A program made the position numbers and the translations under genes. Below the pieces are notes generated by a model. It saw only the letters and a list, made by a program, of their open reading frames with translations, was not told where the DNA came from and searched no databases. From contig CAAGBS010000031.1 of NCBI GenBank assembly GCA_900768125.1, positions 1-64,000 on the forward strand: DNA of 64,000 bases, given 5' to 3'. Positions 6,584-14,692 of this stretch are shown here, one piece after another. Every line of letters begins with the position of its first letter. Position 1 is the first letter of the stretch. This DNA is from Oscillospiraceae bacterium. GTDB lineage: Bacteria > Bacillota > Clostridia > Oscillospirales > Ruminococcaceae.

Positions 6584-9500
6584 TTACTTCGAAAGCCCGA
6601 CTACAGAACGGAGTATCGCCGCCGAATCCAGCGCGTTTACAAAGCCGTCCTGATTGTAGTCGCAGGAATCGTCAAGCTCCATCGTGCCAACGCACATCTT
6701 GAGTATCGCCGAAGCATCGCGCGCGTCTATCGTCGTACTGTTATCTGCGTCGCCCGGCAGCCTGGTGGAAGTGTCGAGCATCAGAACGTACTCGCCGCCC
6801 TCGGCCGGAACCACCTGAGCAAGTCCGCTGCTTGCAACGACCTTTGAGGTGTCCCTGAACTCCAGCTGGTGCGAATCGCTGTTGTACACATACAGATTTG
6901 CAAAACGGTTATTGACCTTGCTTCCGGTCTTGACATACAGCACTGCGCCTATCTTGTTTGCGCCGTATGTGTGCATGCGGACTATTTCCTTTTCGCCCGC
7001 GCCGTCTATCAGCACTGACGGGATATACACGTCCTTGCTCTTGACGCCAACGCTTACGCTTGCCACGTTCTTTTTCAGCGCTCCGGTATCTATCACCCAG
7101 CTGAGCATATCGTTGATAACGAACTCCAGCGTGATGTTCTTCTTTCTCGCGGTATTTATGATATCCGCAGGAACAGAAGTATTGCCGTTCAGGTAAATCA
7201 CTACCCTGGAATTTTTCGCAGCAGAAGCTATTTTCTTCTGCAGCTGAGTCCAGCCCTTGACCTGGCTTCCCTGCATGGTGGGGTCTGAAACCGTATCGTC
7301 GCTGTTGTCAGTGTTGTCGTCGGTCGTGTCGTCCTTGGTATCGTCGGTCTTCGAATCGTCCTTCTTATCGTCGTCAGCCGGCGGGTTCGGAGTGTCCGTG
7401 CCGCTGGAGGAAGAACGCTTGCGGACGATTATGTTGAACGATGTGGTGCAGCCCATGTAATATACGGTAAGCGTCTGCTGACCGAGCACCCAGCTGTCGA
7501 AGTCCTGTATCATGCTCTCGGTCATGTAGATCGTTTCGGACTGCTTGGACGTGTCTTCGTAGGTCACCTTGATGAGACCGCCGGTAACGTTGAGCTTTTC
7601 ACCCATGTAGTAGGAATACTTTGAGGGACGCTTCGCCACCTCTATCATCTTAACGCCGTAGTCCTTGCCCACGGTGTAATAGTACACCTTGATATCGCTG
7701 TCTGCGAGATTATCCGGGTCGGTGGATTTTGCGTATGTATAGAGTTTATAGACAACTACCTCGTTATCCACGCGTTTCAGGGTTATTGACGAGCCGGTCT
7801 TATACTTTATGCCGCCATACTGCCCCTTAACTATCGCGCGGTCGATGGAATAGTAGATATCCGCCTTGGCAGTCTCGCAGGTCAGCTTGATTTTTATCGT
7901 ATCCTCGCTGGTGCCCTCCTCGCGGTCAGGCACGGGGACTTTTGCCTTTTCCATCGGAACTGTGATATTATATACCATCACTTTGCTGATGTCGGAATCC
8001 TTCAGGCTGTCGTCAGGCGCCTTGGTGTAGCAGCGCAGCTTGAATGTCTTGGAAGAATTCGTCTCAACGTCCATCGCTATTGCGCCGGTGTATTCCACGA
8101 ATTTGCTCTTTGAAGCGTTGGGGTCAAGGGTGTAATATATCTTGCCGTTAGGCGTCTCGGTGTTGAGTTTTACTTTCAGGGAATGGTCGTAATTGCCCGG
8201 GAGCGGATTTGCAGTGGGTATCTCGGCTTTCTGCCTTTCAATAACGACCTTGTATATGAACGTTGCAACATCGCTCTGTCTCATTCCGGGCGCTATCGCT
8301 ATCGCCTTGATGCAGTAATATAGCGATTTTCCAGGCTCGCCGGAAAGCAGTATCGGCTCGAGGTACTTTGTGCCGCCGGCTTCTGTCGGGTCTGCAAGCT
8401 TGATGTCGCTGAGGTTTTCAAACGCTTCGATGGTGTAGTATATCATCGCGCTGTTCACCGAGGTAGCAAGCGTGATCTCCTGCGGTGAATTGAACACGGT
8501 AGTGCCCTCTCCCTCGATTGTATCCTCCGGCTTCGCCCACGGCACGGGAACCTTTGAAGCGTCCTCAACGTATATCCGCGCGGTAACGGAGGTCTTGGAA
8601 GCGTCTTCCTGCATATAATCCGGCAGCTTCACCTTACCGGTTATGGTCACAGTCTGCGCCTTGCCTATCTTCGGGCTGTACGCCTCGCCCGACTCGTTGA
8701 CCGCGGAGGTGAGATCCCATGTCACGGCGCAGTCCTCGGAAATGCGGTTGTCCTTTGTGCCGACTACCTTTACGGTCTTGGGCAGGTAGGAACTTTCCAT
8801 CTCGGTGACGGTAGTGCCGCTCGGAACGTTCGCCACCTTTCCGGGGGAAACGGTCGCGTAATCGGTCAACTTGCCGGTTTTTTCAAATGAGAATGTTATC
8901 GTAAAATTACCGTTTCCGGTGTTGGAGCCGGTCGCACGCACGCCATTCACATAGACGTCAGGGGTACGCATGAACGCATAGTAAGGGCTTGCAGGAGTTA
9001 CCTCCACACTCATCGTATAAACAGTATTATACTTTGCAAGCGCGCTGTCTGACTGTCCGGGCTCTGACCAGATCACCGACCCGAAGCTTGATATCTGGAG
9101 CACCTCCTCATCGTAGGTGCCATTATTCTTGTCCAGCTCTGCGGTCACGTCAAGCGCGCTGCCTCCGACGGGCGGGTCAACGCTGATGTGAACCTCGGGA
9201 ATGTTCGTTGCGGAAGATGAACGCAGCAGTATCGTGAAAGCGCCGATGTAGTAATCGCTTATCTGCATATCGGGGTGATAGCCAACGACCTTTACATAAT
9301 ATGTAATCTTTTTGTTGGTAACTCCCGCAAGCTGTATTCCCCTGTTGGAAACATACTTGTTGTCGTCCACCAGCGGTATTTCGGTTTTATCCAGCGCCTC
9401 CTTATCGGTGTCCACCAGATAATAGTAAGTAACTCCGTCCTCGCCCTGAGGCGGTGATTTCAGCTTTACGCTGAGGGAATTGCTGTAATCGCCCTCTTCA

Positions 9501-10411
9501 GTGTCAAAAACGGGAGTGCTCACCTTATGCGCCGGGCTGACGGTGAAATGGGCATAAAGCTTATATTCGTTGTTCACCGTGCTGTCGCTCACCTGACTGC
9601 GGCTCGAAGCACTGTCCGCTATCTTCACGGTGCCGACCAGCTCGAACTCCATGCCGGTTACATTTGAAGAATCGTAAGTCGTGCCAGTATAAACGAAATT
9701 GTTGTTAGGTTTCCACGCTATCTGCGAACCGCCGAAAAACAGAGCCGGATCCTCCGTGTAGATAGTCGCCGTCTTGGGAAGCTGGTTAAAGATATAATCA
9801 AGGTCAGAGTGCGACGGTATAGTTATGCTGACAGTATGCCCATCCGCGCTCAGGCCATCGATACCGACGAACTTTGCGTCATTTGCGTCCGCCTTCCTTG
9901 TCATACCCATATCGAAAAGCGCACCGATGGTGTTGGTGCTTTTGTTGACCCATGTCGGAGCGTATAACTTATTGCCGGTTTCTCCCTCGAAGAAATACTG
10001 GAACGAGATCTCCTTATCGGGATTTGCGGTATAGCCGTTTATCGGAGTATAGTACGCTACCGCATAATAGCTTTTATTAAAGCCGAACTTCGTTATCCTC
10101 TGTCCCTGATCCGGAACTATCGGGACTCCGCTGCTGTCATAGGACGGCGTACCCTCGAACCAGTCCACCTGCGGATTGTCGCTGACATATTCAGTACCAG
10201 TGTTAAAGCAGGAACTGGACAGTGTCCCCTGGTTCGCAAGATCGTTTATCTTTGGAAGCTGTGAGGAAAGTCCAAGCATGGTTATATCTGAATTAGCCGC
10301 AAACGCCGTCCCCACAGCATTGAACGCCCCGCCGAGCGCCGCCGGGTCCGTAAACGTACACATGAGCGCCAGCGCCGTAAACGCCGCCGCTATCCTTTTT
10401 CTGAGCTTCAT
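6584..10411 (-). CDS. Large secreted multidomain protein with C-terminal type I dockerin
   Basis: 1275 residues. The start is placed at the ATG at 10411, which has GGAGG seven bases upstream and begins with a signal peptide (MKLRKR then a hydrophobic AAAFTALALMC core); the open frame extends 22 codons further upstream without an RBS. Visible architecture: an N-terminal region of unknown fold (about 40-290), four chitobiase-type C-terminal-like repeats with the core (K/S)-x-x-IYYT/YYYL (about 300-395, 625-725, 728-820, 825-915), an intervening unassigned region, a bacterial Ig-like module (about 920-1000), an Asp/Lys/Thr-rich linker (1000-1045), an unknown domain, and a dockerin (about 1218-1275) with two calcium loops, DADNSTTIDARD and DYNQDGFVNALD. 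No catalytic domain is recognised. It is probably a cell-surface or cellulosome-type component. Confidence 0.88.
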   Translation of the reverse strand: MKLRKRIAAAFTALALMCTFTDPAALGGAFNAVGTAFAANSDITMLGLSSQLPKINDLANQGTLSSSCFNTGTEYVSDNPQVDWFEGTPSYDSSGVPIVPDQGQRITKFGFNKSYYAVAYYTPINGYTANPDKEISFQYFFEGETGNKLYAPTWVNKSTNTIGALFDMGMTRKADANDAKFVGIDGLSADGHTVSITIPSHSDLDYIFNQLPKTATIYTEDPALFFGGSQIAWKPNNNFVYTGTTYDSSNVTGMEFELVGTVKIADSASSRSQVSDSTVNNEYKLYAHFTVSPAHKVSTPVFDTEEGDYSNSLSVKLKSPPQGEDGVTYYYLVDTDKEALDKTEIPLVDDNKYVSNRGIQLAGVTNKKITYYVKVVGYHPDMQISDYYIGAFTILLRSSSATNIPEVHISVDPPVGGSALDVTAELDKNNGTYDEEVLQISSFGSVIWSEPGQSDSALAKYNTVYTMSVEVTPASPYYAFMRTPDVYVNGVRATGSNTGNGNFTITFSFEKTGKLTDYATVSPGKVANVPSGTTVTEMESSYLPKTVKVVGTKDNRISEDCAVTWDLTSAVNESGEAYSPKIGKAQTVTITGKVKLPDYMQEDASKTSVTARIYVEDASKVPVPWAKPEDTIEGEGTTVFNSPQEITLATSVNSAMIYYTIEAFENLSDIKLADPTEAGGTKYLEPILLSGEPGKSLYYCIKAIAIAPGMRQSDVATFIYKVVIERQKAEIPTANPLPGNYDHSLKVKLNTETPNGKIYYTLDPNASKSKFVEYTGAIAMDVETNSSKTFKLRCYTKAPDDSLKDSDISKVMVYNITVPMEKAKVPVPDREEGTSEDTIKIKLTCETAKADIYYSIDRAIVKGQYGGIKYKTGSSITLKRVDNEVVVYKLYTYAKSTDPDNLADSDIKVYYYTVGKDYGVKMIEVAKRPSKYSYYMGEKLNVTGGLIKVTYEDTSKQSETIYMTESMIQDFDSWVLGQQTLTVYYMGCTTSFNIIVRKRSSSSGTDTPNPPADDDKKDDSKTDDTKDDTTDDNTDNSDDTVSDPTMQGSQVKGWTQLQKKIASAAKNSRVVIYLNGNTSVPADIINTARKKNITLEFVINDMLSWVIDTGALKKNVASVSVGVKSKDVYIPSVLIDGAGEKEIVRMHTYGANKIGAVLYVKTGSKVNNRFANLYVYNSDSHQLEFRDTSKVVASSGLAQVVPAEGGEYVLMLDTSTRLPGDADNSTTIDARDASAILKMCVGTMELDDSCDYNQDGFVNALDSAAILRSVVGLSK

Positions 10412-10481
10412 ACCAATACCTCCGGGATATATGATGCCAGACCGCGTAAGTCTGAGCAGTATTGCATAATTATTCACTTAT

Positions 10482-10510
10482 ATTATATATTATTTTCCTC
10501 TTTAAGTCAA
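10482..10510 (-). promoter_or_regulatory. Promoter of the dockerin gene
   Basis: Minus-strand TTGACT, 17 bp, TATAAT, about 70 bases before the chosen ATG at 10411. The transcript start near 10475 argues against translation from the far-upstream in-frame start at 10477. Confidence 0.82.
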
Positions 10511-10551
10511 TAGAAAAAAGTGAATTTTTACATACAACTGGAATAAAATTC

Positions 10552-10581
10552 AAAAAAGCTCCCGCCGTTGAGCGGAAGCTT
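10552..10581 (-). terminator. Terminator after the LysR / small protein pair
   Basis: Minus-strand stem AGCTTCCGC / GCGGGAGCT followed by TTTTTT. Confidence 0.8.
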
Positions 10582-10589
10582 CCCTATAA

Positions 10590-10811
10590 TTATTCAGAAA
10601 CTGTGAATACCGTACCGCCGCCGGTGAAATCAGCCGTCAGCCCCAGCCCGCTGAAATAGCCGCAGATAAATTCCCGAAGCGCGTCGTTCGGCTCGTCAAG
10701 TGAAAAGTACTGCCCGCCGCAGCCGTCGTGAAAATGCACATGGTCCGGGAAATGCTCCGCGCACGCCTTTTTCAGTTCAAGCACGCTGCTGTATTCAAAT
10801 GTATGGTTCAT
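10590..10811 (-). CDS. Small cysteine-containing protein coupled to LysR (RDAC-like)
   Basis: A 73-residue protein beginning MNHTFEYSSVLEL. Its start codon overlaps the LysR stop (TAATG), so the two are translationally coupled. The core HFHDGCGGQYFSL resembles the D-x-C-G-x-Q motif of small Clostridia proteins annotated RDAC family; that likeness is from memory and the functional meaning is unknown. The C-terminal half ends in strand-like TADFTGGGTVFTV. Predicted soluble. The coupling suggests it works with the regulator or its target pathway. Confidence 0.65.
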   Translation of the reverse strand: MNHTFEYSSVLELKKACAEHFPDHVHFHDGCGGQYFSLDEPNDALREFICGYFSGLGLTADFTGGGTVFTVSE

Positions 10812-11749
10812 TATTGCTCCTCCACTCCCTTGCAGCCCTGAAGATACCGTTTCACCTCGCTGATGTAGACCTCTCCGATGTCGCTGAGAATGCTGTGCTT
10901 CTTCATGACGTAGCCTATCTCCATCAATGTGTTGCGGTTGCGCTCGTCCTCGCGGAACGGTACCGCGCGGTACTCGCTGCCGTTAAGTTCCTCGCAGATT
11001 ATTCCTGAGCACAGCGTGTAGCCGTTCAGTCCGACCATCAGATTCAGCTGCGTTGCGCGGTCGGTGCTCCTGATCATCCGCGGGTAGTCGTTATCGGTGA
11101 GTATCTCCTCCGCCAGGAATCCGCTGGAGCCTTCCCCCTGCTCGAAAACCAGGCAGGGATAGTCAACAAGCTGCTCCAGCCCTATAGACTTTTCATTCGC
11201 CAGCGGGTGATTCTTCCACAAATATACATATGCGCGGCAGTTTATCAGCGGGAAAAATTCCAGTTCCAGTTCGTGGAGAATTTTTCCGATTATCTTCCGG
11301 TTGTAGTCGCACCGGTAGATTATTCCCACCTCGCTGCGGAAGCCGCCTACGTCTTTCAGCACGTCCATTGTGCGGGTCTCGCGTATGGCGAATTCGAAAT
11401 TCAGCGTGCCGAAATTCTTCACCATCTCCACGAACGCCTTTACCGCAAAGGAATAGTGCTGGGTTGAAACCCCGAATTTCCGCCGCGCGCCGCCGGATTC
11501 CCCGTATTTCTGCCTGAGCAGTTCGTACTGCTGATACACCTGCCGGACGTACATCAGAAAATCTGCGCCCTCAGCCGTGGCCGAAACTCCCCGGCTGCTC
11601 CTGACGAAGACCTGTATCCCTATCTCCTTTTCAAGTTCCCGCACCGCGCTGGTGAGCGACGGCTGGGATATGAACAGCTTTTCCGCCGCCTTGTTCATCG
11701 AGCCTTCCTCCGAAATGGTGAGGGCGTATTTCATCTGCTGCAGAGTCAT
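10811..11749 (-). CDS. LysR-family transcriptional regulator
   Basis: 312 residues. The N-terminal winged helix-turn-helix is typical: MTLQQMKYALTISEEGSMNKAAEKLFISQPSLT, then the linker helix and a periplasmic-binding-protein-like effector domain from about residue 90 to 300. The start ATG follows GAGAGG. It is transcribed from its own promoter at 11783-11811, and a perfect 8-bp inverted repeat just upstream of the -35 box is a candidate autoregulatory site. There is no divergent metabolic gene next to it, so its target is not evident; the only cotranscribed gene is the small Cys-containing protein. Effector unknown. Confidence 0.9.
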   Translation of the reverse strand: MTLQQMKYALTISEEGSMNKAAEKLFISQPSLTSAVRELEKEIGIQVFVRSSRGVSATAEGADFLMYVRQVYQQYELLRQKYGESGGARRKFGVSTQHYSFAVKAFVEMVKNFGTLNFEFAIRETRTMDVLKDVGGFRSEVGIIYRCDYNRKIIGKILHELELEFFPLINCRAYVYLWKNHPLANEKSIGLEQLVDYPCLVFEQGEGSSGFLAEEILTDNDYPRMIRSTDRATQLNLMVGLNGYTLCSGIICEELNGSEYRAVPFREDERNRNTLMEIGYVMKKHSILSDIGEVYISEVKRYLQGCKGVEEQ

Positions 11750-11782
11750 ATTATACCTCTCGTTGACAGTTATTATGCAGCA

Positions 11783-11811
11783 ATTATACCACTTTCCGCG
11801 CCGGTTGTCAA
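11783..11811 (-). promoter_or_regulatory. Promoter of the LysR gene
   Basis: Minus-strand TTGACA, 17 bp, TATAAT. Confidence 0.85.
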
Positions 11812-11819
11812 GCCATTTT

Positions 11820-11857
11820 CTATAGCTTTGGCACTGAGCAATAATATCCAGCTATAG
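11820..11857. promoter_or_regulatory. Inverted repeat upstream of the LysR promoter, candidate operator
   Basis: CTATAGCT and AGCTATAG, a perfect 8-bp inverted repeat with a 22-bp spacer, centred about 62 bp upstream of the predicted transcription start. LysR proteins typically bind near -65, which fits, though the spacer is longer than the usual T-N11-A site. Confidence 0.45.
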
Positions 11858-11860
11858 CAA

Positions 11861-11885
11861 AACGGCGCCCGCCTGAGACGCCGTT
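11861..11885 (-). terminator. Terminator after the hemerythrin gene
   Basis: Stem AACGGCG / CGCCGTT followed on the minus strand by TTG; only 8 bases beyond the stop codon. Confidence 0.6.
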
Positions 11886-11892
11886 CACTGAT

Positions 11893-12285
11893 TCACTTAT
11901 TGAGGAAAGCGCCGAGTTTCTTGTCCTCGGTGCGGATATGGCTGACCAGCAGGCTCACATGCCCGTTCAGCTTCGCAAGGTCCGCTATGCTGCAGTTGTC
12001 GGAAATTCCGGCGGTTATCTCGCGGAGGGTCTTCTTGTAATTCTCGTGGAACGCATGGTGCGCTTCATAGCCGGGATAGCCGCTCTGCTTCTGCAGCTGC
12101 TCCTCGTGCGCGAAATGGCGGTCAACGTAATCGTTCAGGAACTTCACGGTCTGGGCCATCTGCGTGCGTCCCTTGCCGGCGCTGCACGCTTCAAGCAGGG
12201 CGTTGACTGCATCCAGCAGTTCGCGGTGCTCGCTGTCGATTATCCTGTTGCCGGTCTCCAGGTCTTTTGTTAATTCATACCTCAT
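11893..12285 (-). CDS. Bacteriohemerythrin
   Basis: 130 residues forming one four-helix hemerythrin domain with a non-heme di-iron site that binds oxygen. The iron ligands are visible in order: His in DSEHREL, the HFAHEEQLQ motif, YEAHHAFH, and HIRTEDKKLG near the C-terminus. The start is placed at the ATG at 12285, which follows AGAGGGC; the frame extends 7 codons upstream without an RBS. In anaerobes such proteins act in oxygen sensing, storage or detoxification. It is a single-gene unit between the LysR promoter region and tRNA-Ser; no chemotaxis or signalling domain is fused to it. Confidence 0.9.
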   Translation of the reverse strand: MRYELTKDLETGNRIIDSEHRELLDAVNALLEACSAGKGRTQMAQTVKFLNDYVDRHFAHEEQLQKQSGYPGYEAHHAFHENYKKTLREITAGISDNCSIADLAKLNGHVSLLVSHIRTEDKKLGAFLNK

Positions 12286-12339
12286 AATTCTGCCCTCTTT
12301 CAGCACATTATGTCCTATTTAACCGTCCATGACGGACAG

Positions 12340-12384
12340 CCGGATAAAATAATATTACCCGCACTGTTATGCGCGGGTAATATT
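12340..12384 (-). terminator. Terminator of tRNA-Ser
   Basis: A perfect 12-bp stem (AATATTACCCGC / GCGGGTAATATT, 10-base loop) begins at the last base of the encoded CCA end and is followed on the minus strand by ATTATTTTATCC. Confidence 0.8.
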
Positions 12385-12474
12385 GGCGGACAGGGAGGGA
12401 TTCGAACCCTCGAACGGGTTTAATCGTTACACGATTTCCAATCGTGCGCCTTAGACCAGCTCAGCCACCTGTCC
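12384..12474 (-). tRNA. tRNA-Ser(GGA)
   Basis: The minus strand reads a complete class II tRNA: acceptor stem GGACAGG paired with CCTGTCC, discriminator G and an encoded CCA. The anticodon stem CACGATT/AATCGTG encloses GGA. A long variable arm and the T-arm GTTCGAATC are present. The large variable arm is diagnostic for serine. Confidence 0.95.
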
Positions 12475-12526
12475 ATTTCTAGGTTATTCGTTTCTGTCGA
12501 ACTCTTTAACTCGTTTCGACTTGTCT

Positions 12527-12555
12527 ATTATATCACACCGCAGCCGATTTGTCAA
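12527..12555 (-). promoter_or_regulatory. Promoter of tRNA-Ser
   Basis: Minus-strand TTGACA, 17 bp, TATAAT: consensus at both boxes, as expected for a stable RNA. Confidence 0.88.
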
Positions 12556-12648
12556 GCGTTTTTTAAAAAAATTTTCAGATTATTTTCGAAATTTGCGGAA
12601 AACAGCTTAAAAAGCCGCGCCGCGGGCATTCCCGGGCGCGGGTTTTAT

Positions 12649-14523
12649 TCAGCGTCTTCTCTTTCTGGAGCGTTTTTTCTGCTGAGGTGTGGAATGCTGA
12701 CGTGCATTCTGCGGTGCGTCCGCAGACGGAACCACGTCCACTACCTCGTAGTATGCGGCGGAATATCTCGGTACGCTCAGCTTAACGTTCCCGTTCTGGT
12801 CTGCGGTCATAACGCCGGGGTAATGCGGAGCGCAGCCGCCGTACTTCTCATCGGTGGAATCCAGCAGCAGCCTCATCCGCTTGCCCCTGCCGATATTCAG
12901 CACATAGTCGTCCTGCAAGCGGTCGGAGAAATTGAACACCGCCGCCACCGGAACTTCTCCGCCGCAGCTTCTCAGCATTGCGTAGCAGCGTTTGAGCGCG
13001 CTGTCGCAGTCCAGCCAGCGGAATCCCTCTGGCGGGTCGTCCCAGCGGGAGAGCGCGGGAATCTGCAGGTACATGTTGCACAGCTTTTTCATGAAATGCA
13101 TGAAGCCGTCGTGCATGGGATATTTCAGTATATCCCAGTCCTGCCCGCGCTTCTCATCCCACTCGCGGAACTGCGCAAATTCGCCGCCCATGAAGTTCAG
13201 CTTCTTGCCCGGGTGGGCGTACATATACATATACAGTGCCCTCGCCTGCGGGAATTTGTCATCGTAATCGCCGTACATCTTCTGGATTATCGTAGCCTTG
13301 CCATGCACATTCTCGTCATGCGACAGCGGGAGGATATACTTCTCGCTGTAATAGTACATCATCGAGAATGTCAGCTTGTGGTAGTGGTCAACGCGCTCGT
13401 CCGGCGGGGTGCGAAAATAGTTGAGCGTGTCGTTCATCCAGCCCATATCCCACTTGTAGTCGAAGCCGAGACCGCCCTCGTCCACCGGCTTTGTTACCAG
13501 CGGGTAATCAGTGGAATCCTCAGCGCAGAGTATCGCGGAGGGGTGAATCCATTTCAGCCCTCTGTTGAGCGATTTGAGAAACTTTACTCCGCACACGTTC
13601 TCGCCGCGGGACGGGTCGCCCATGTAGTAGATAACGCGGCTGATGGCGTCCATTCTAAGGCCGTCGAAGTGGTATTCCGACAGCCAGTAGTTCGCCGCCG
13701 ACTTCAGGAAGCTGCACACAGCGCCCTTGGTGAAATCAAAATTACAGCTTCCCCACTCGCTGAACGCGATATCCTTAAATTCCGATTCGTATGTAGGCGT
13801 GCCGTCAAACCGCGCCAGCGCATAGCCGTCCACCGCGAAATGCACCGGAACATAGTCCATCAGCACCGCGATACCGTTCTTGTGGCAGATGTTGACAAAC
13901 TTTTTCAGTCCCTCAGCCGTGCCGTATCTTGATGTCGGAGAAAAGAATCCGGTCGCCTGATAGCCCCAGCTTTCATCGCAGGGGTATTCGTTCATCGGCA
14001 TAAGTTCCAGGCAGTTGTAGCCGTGCTCCCTGCAGTACTTCACCAGGCGCGGCGCGATATCCTCGTACCTGTACCAGCCGTTGGGGTCGTCCGGATTTGT
14101 CTGCCAGCTGCCGAGATGTACTTCATAGATATTCAGCGCGTCACCGTGCCAGGTGCTGCGCTTCTGCATCCAGTCCAGGTCGTCAAAGTCGAAGCGCATG
14201 TCGCGTATTATTGAAGCGAACTTCGGGCGAAGTTCCATTCCGAAGCCCACCGGATCGCAGTGCTCGACGCAGTTCCCTCCGTGATATATCTTATATTTAT
14301 ACATCTGCCCCGGTCTGGCGCCCGTTATGCGTATCTCCCAGAATCTGCCGTCTCCGGTGCGGTTGAGATACCAGTCCTGCCAGCCGTTGAAATCGCCGAT
14401 GACTGAAACTCCCTCCGCTTTGGGCGCGTACACCCTGAAAGTCGTGCCGAAGCCGTCGTACTGCGCTCCCAGCCATTTGAAGGCGTCAAAGCAGTTTCCC
14501 GTGTTAAAATCATTCAGATTCAA
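12649..14523 (-). CDS. glgB: 1,4-alpha-glucan branching enzyme (GH13)
   Basis: 624 residues from a TTG start at 14523, which has GGAGGT six bases upstream; the frame remains open 12 codons further but lacks an RBS there. An N-terminal CBM48-type domain (TFRVYAPKAEGVSVIGDFNGW) is followed by the GH13 barrel: region II FDGLRMDAISR with the nucleophile Asp, the acid Glu in LCAEDSTDYP, and LSHDEN with the third acid. It introduces alpha-1,6 branches into glycogen. The C-terminal 25 residues form a Pro/Gln and then strongly basic tail (KKRSRKRRR), which is not part of the normal fold. The gene has a promoter at 14599-14627 that overlaps the tetR promoter on the other strand. Confidence 0.93.
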   Translation of the reverse strand: MNLNDFNTGNCFDAFKWLGAQYDGFGTTFRVYAPKAEGVSVIGDFNGWQDWYLNRTGDGRFWEIRITGARPGQMYKYKIYHGGNCVEHCDPVGFGMELRPKFASIIRDMRFDFDDLDWMQKRSTWHGDALNIYEVHLGSWQTNPDDPNGWYRYEDIAPRLVKYCREHGYNCLELMPMNEYPCDESWGYQATGFFSPTSRYGTAEGLKKFVNICHKNGIAVLMDYVPVHFAVDGYALARFDGTPTYESEFKDIAFSEWGSCNFDFTKGAVCSFLKSAANYWLSEYHFDGLRMDAISRVIYYMGDPSRGENVCGVKFLKSLNRGLKWIHPSAILCAEDSTDYPLVTKPVDEGGLGFDYKWDMGWMNDTLNYFRTPPDERVDHYHKLTFSMMYYYSEKYILPLSHDENVHGKATIIQKMYGDYDDKFPQARALYMYMYAHPGKKLNFMGGEFAQFREWDEKRGQDWDILKYPMHDGFMHFMKKLCNMYLQIPALSRWDDPPEGFRWLDCDSALKRCYAMLRSCGGEVPVAAVFNFSDRLQDDYVLNIGRGKRMRLLLDSTDEKYGGCAPHYPGVMTADQNGNVKLSVPRYSAAYYEVVDVVPSADAPQNARQHSTPQQKKRSRKRRR

Positions 14524-14549
14524 ATTTTTACCTCCGAATTGTAAAAAAT

Positions 14550-14567
14550 AGGTTGACAACCTAGGTT
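14550..14567. promoter_or_regulatory. Overlapping palindromes between glgB and tetR, candidate TetR operator
   Basis: AGGTTGACAACCT (14550-14562) and AACCTAGGTT (14558-14567) are interleaved palindromes. They cover the -35 box of the tetR promoter and lie 25-45 bases into the predicted glgB transcript. Position and symmetry suit a TetR-family operator. Confidence 0.6.
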
Positions 14568-14581
14568 TTTTTTTGTATAAT
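14553..14581 (+). promoter_or_regulatory. Promoter of the tetR gene
   Basis: TTGACA, 17 bp, TATAAT. The start of transcription would be near 14588, leaving a leader of about 105 bases before the ATG at 14693. Confidence 0.85.
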
Positions 14582-14598
14582 TAAATGTGTACAAAATA

Positions 14599-14627
14599 AT
14601 TATAATATATATTGCCAAACTGTTCAA
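14599..14627 (-). promoter_or_regulatory. Promoter of glgB
   Basis: Minus-strand TTGAAC, 17 bp, TATAAT. The predicted start near 14592 lies within a few bases of the tetR start, so the two promoters cannot easily be occupied together. Confidence 0.75.
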
Positions 14628-14692
14628 GCGACAAAATCATACTATGGTCTATTTTGCGACTATATGCAGCTTTTGTCTATTTGGAGGGACAA

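Noticed and set aside
6408..6653. Possible frameshifted C-terminal tail of the second membrane paralogue in the +1 frame
   Set aside because: It runs through the terminator hairpin at 6551-6574 and shows only vague similarity to paralogue 1, so the shorter annotated end is kept.
12323..12335. Second terminator (CCGTC-cat-GACGG) between tRNA-Ser and hemerythrin
   Set aside because: Short stem without a T-run; the 12-bp hairpin at 12351-12384 already explains termination.
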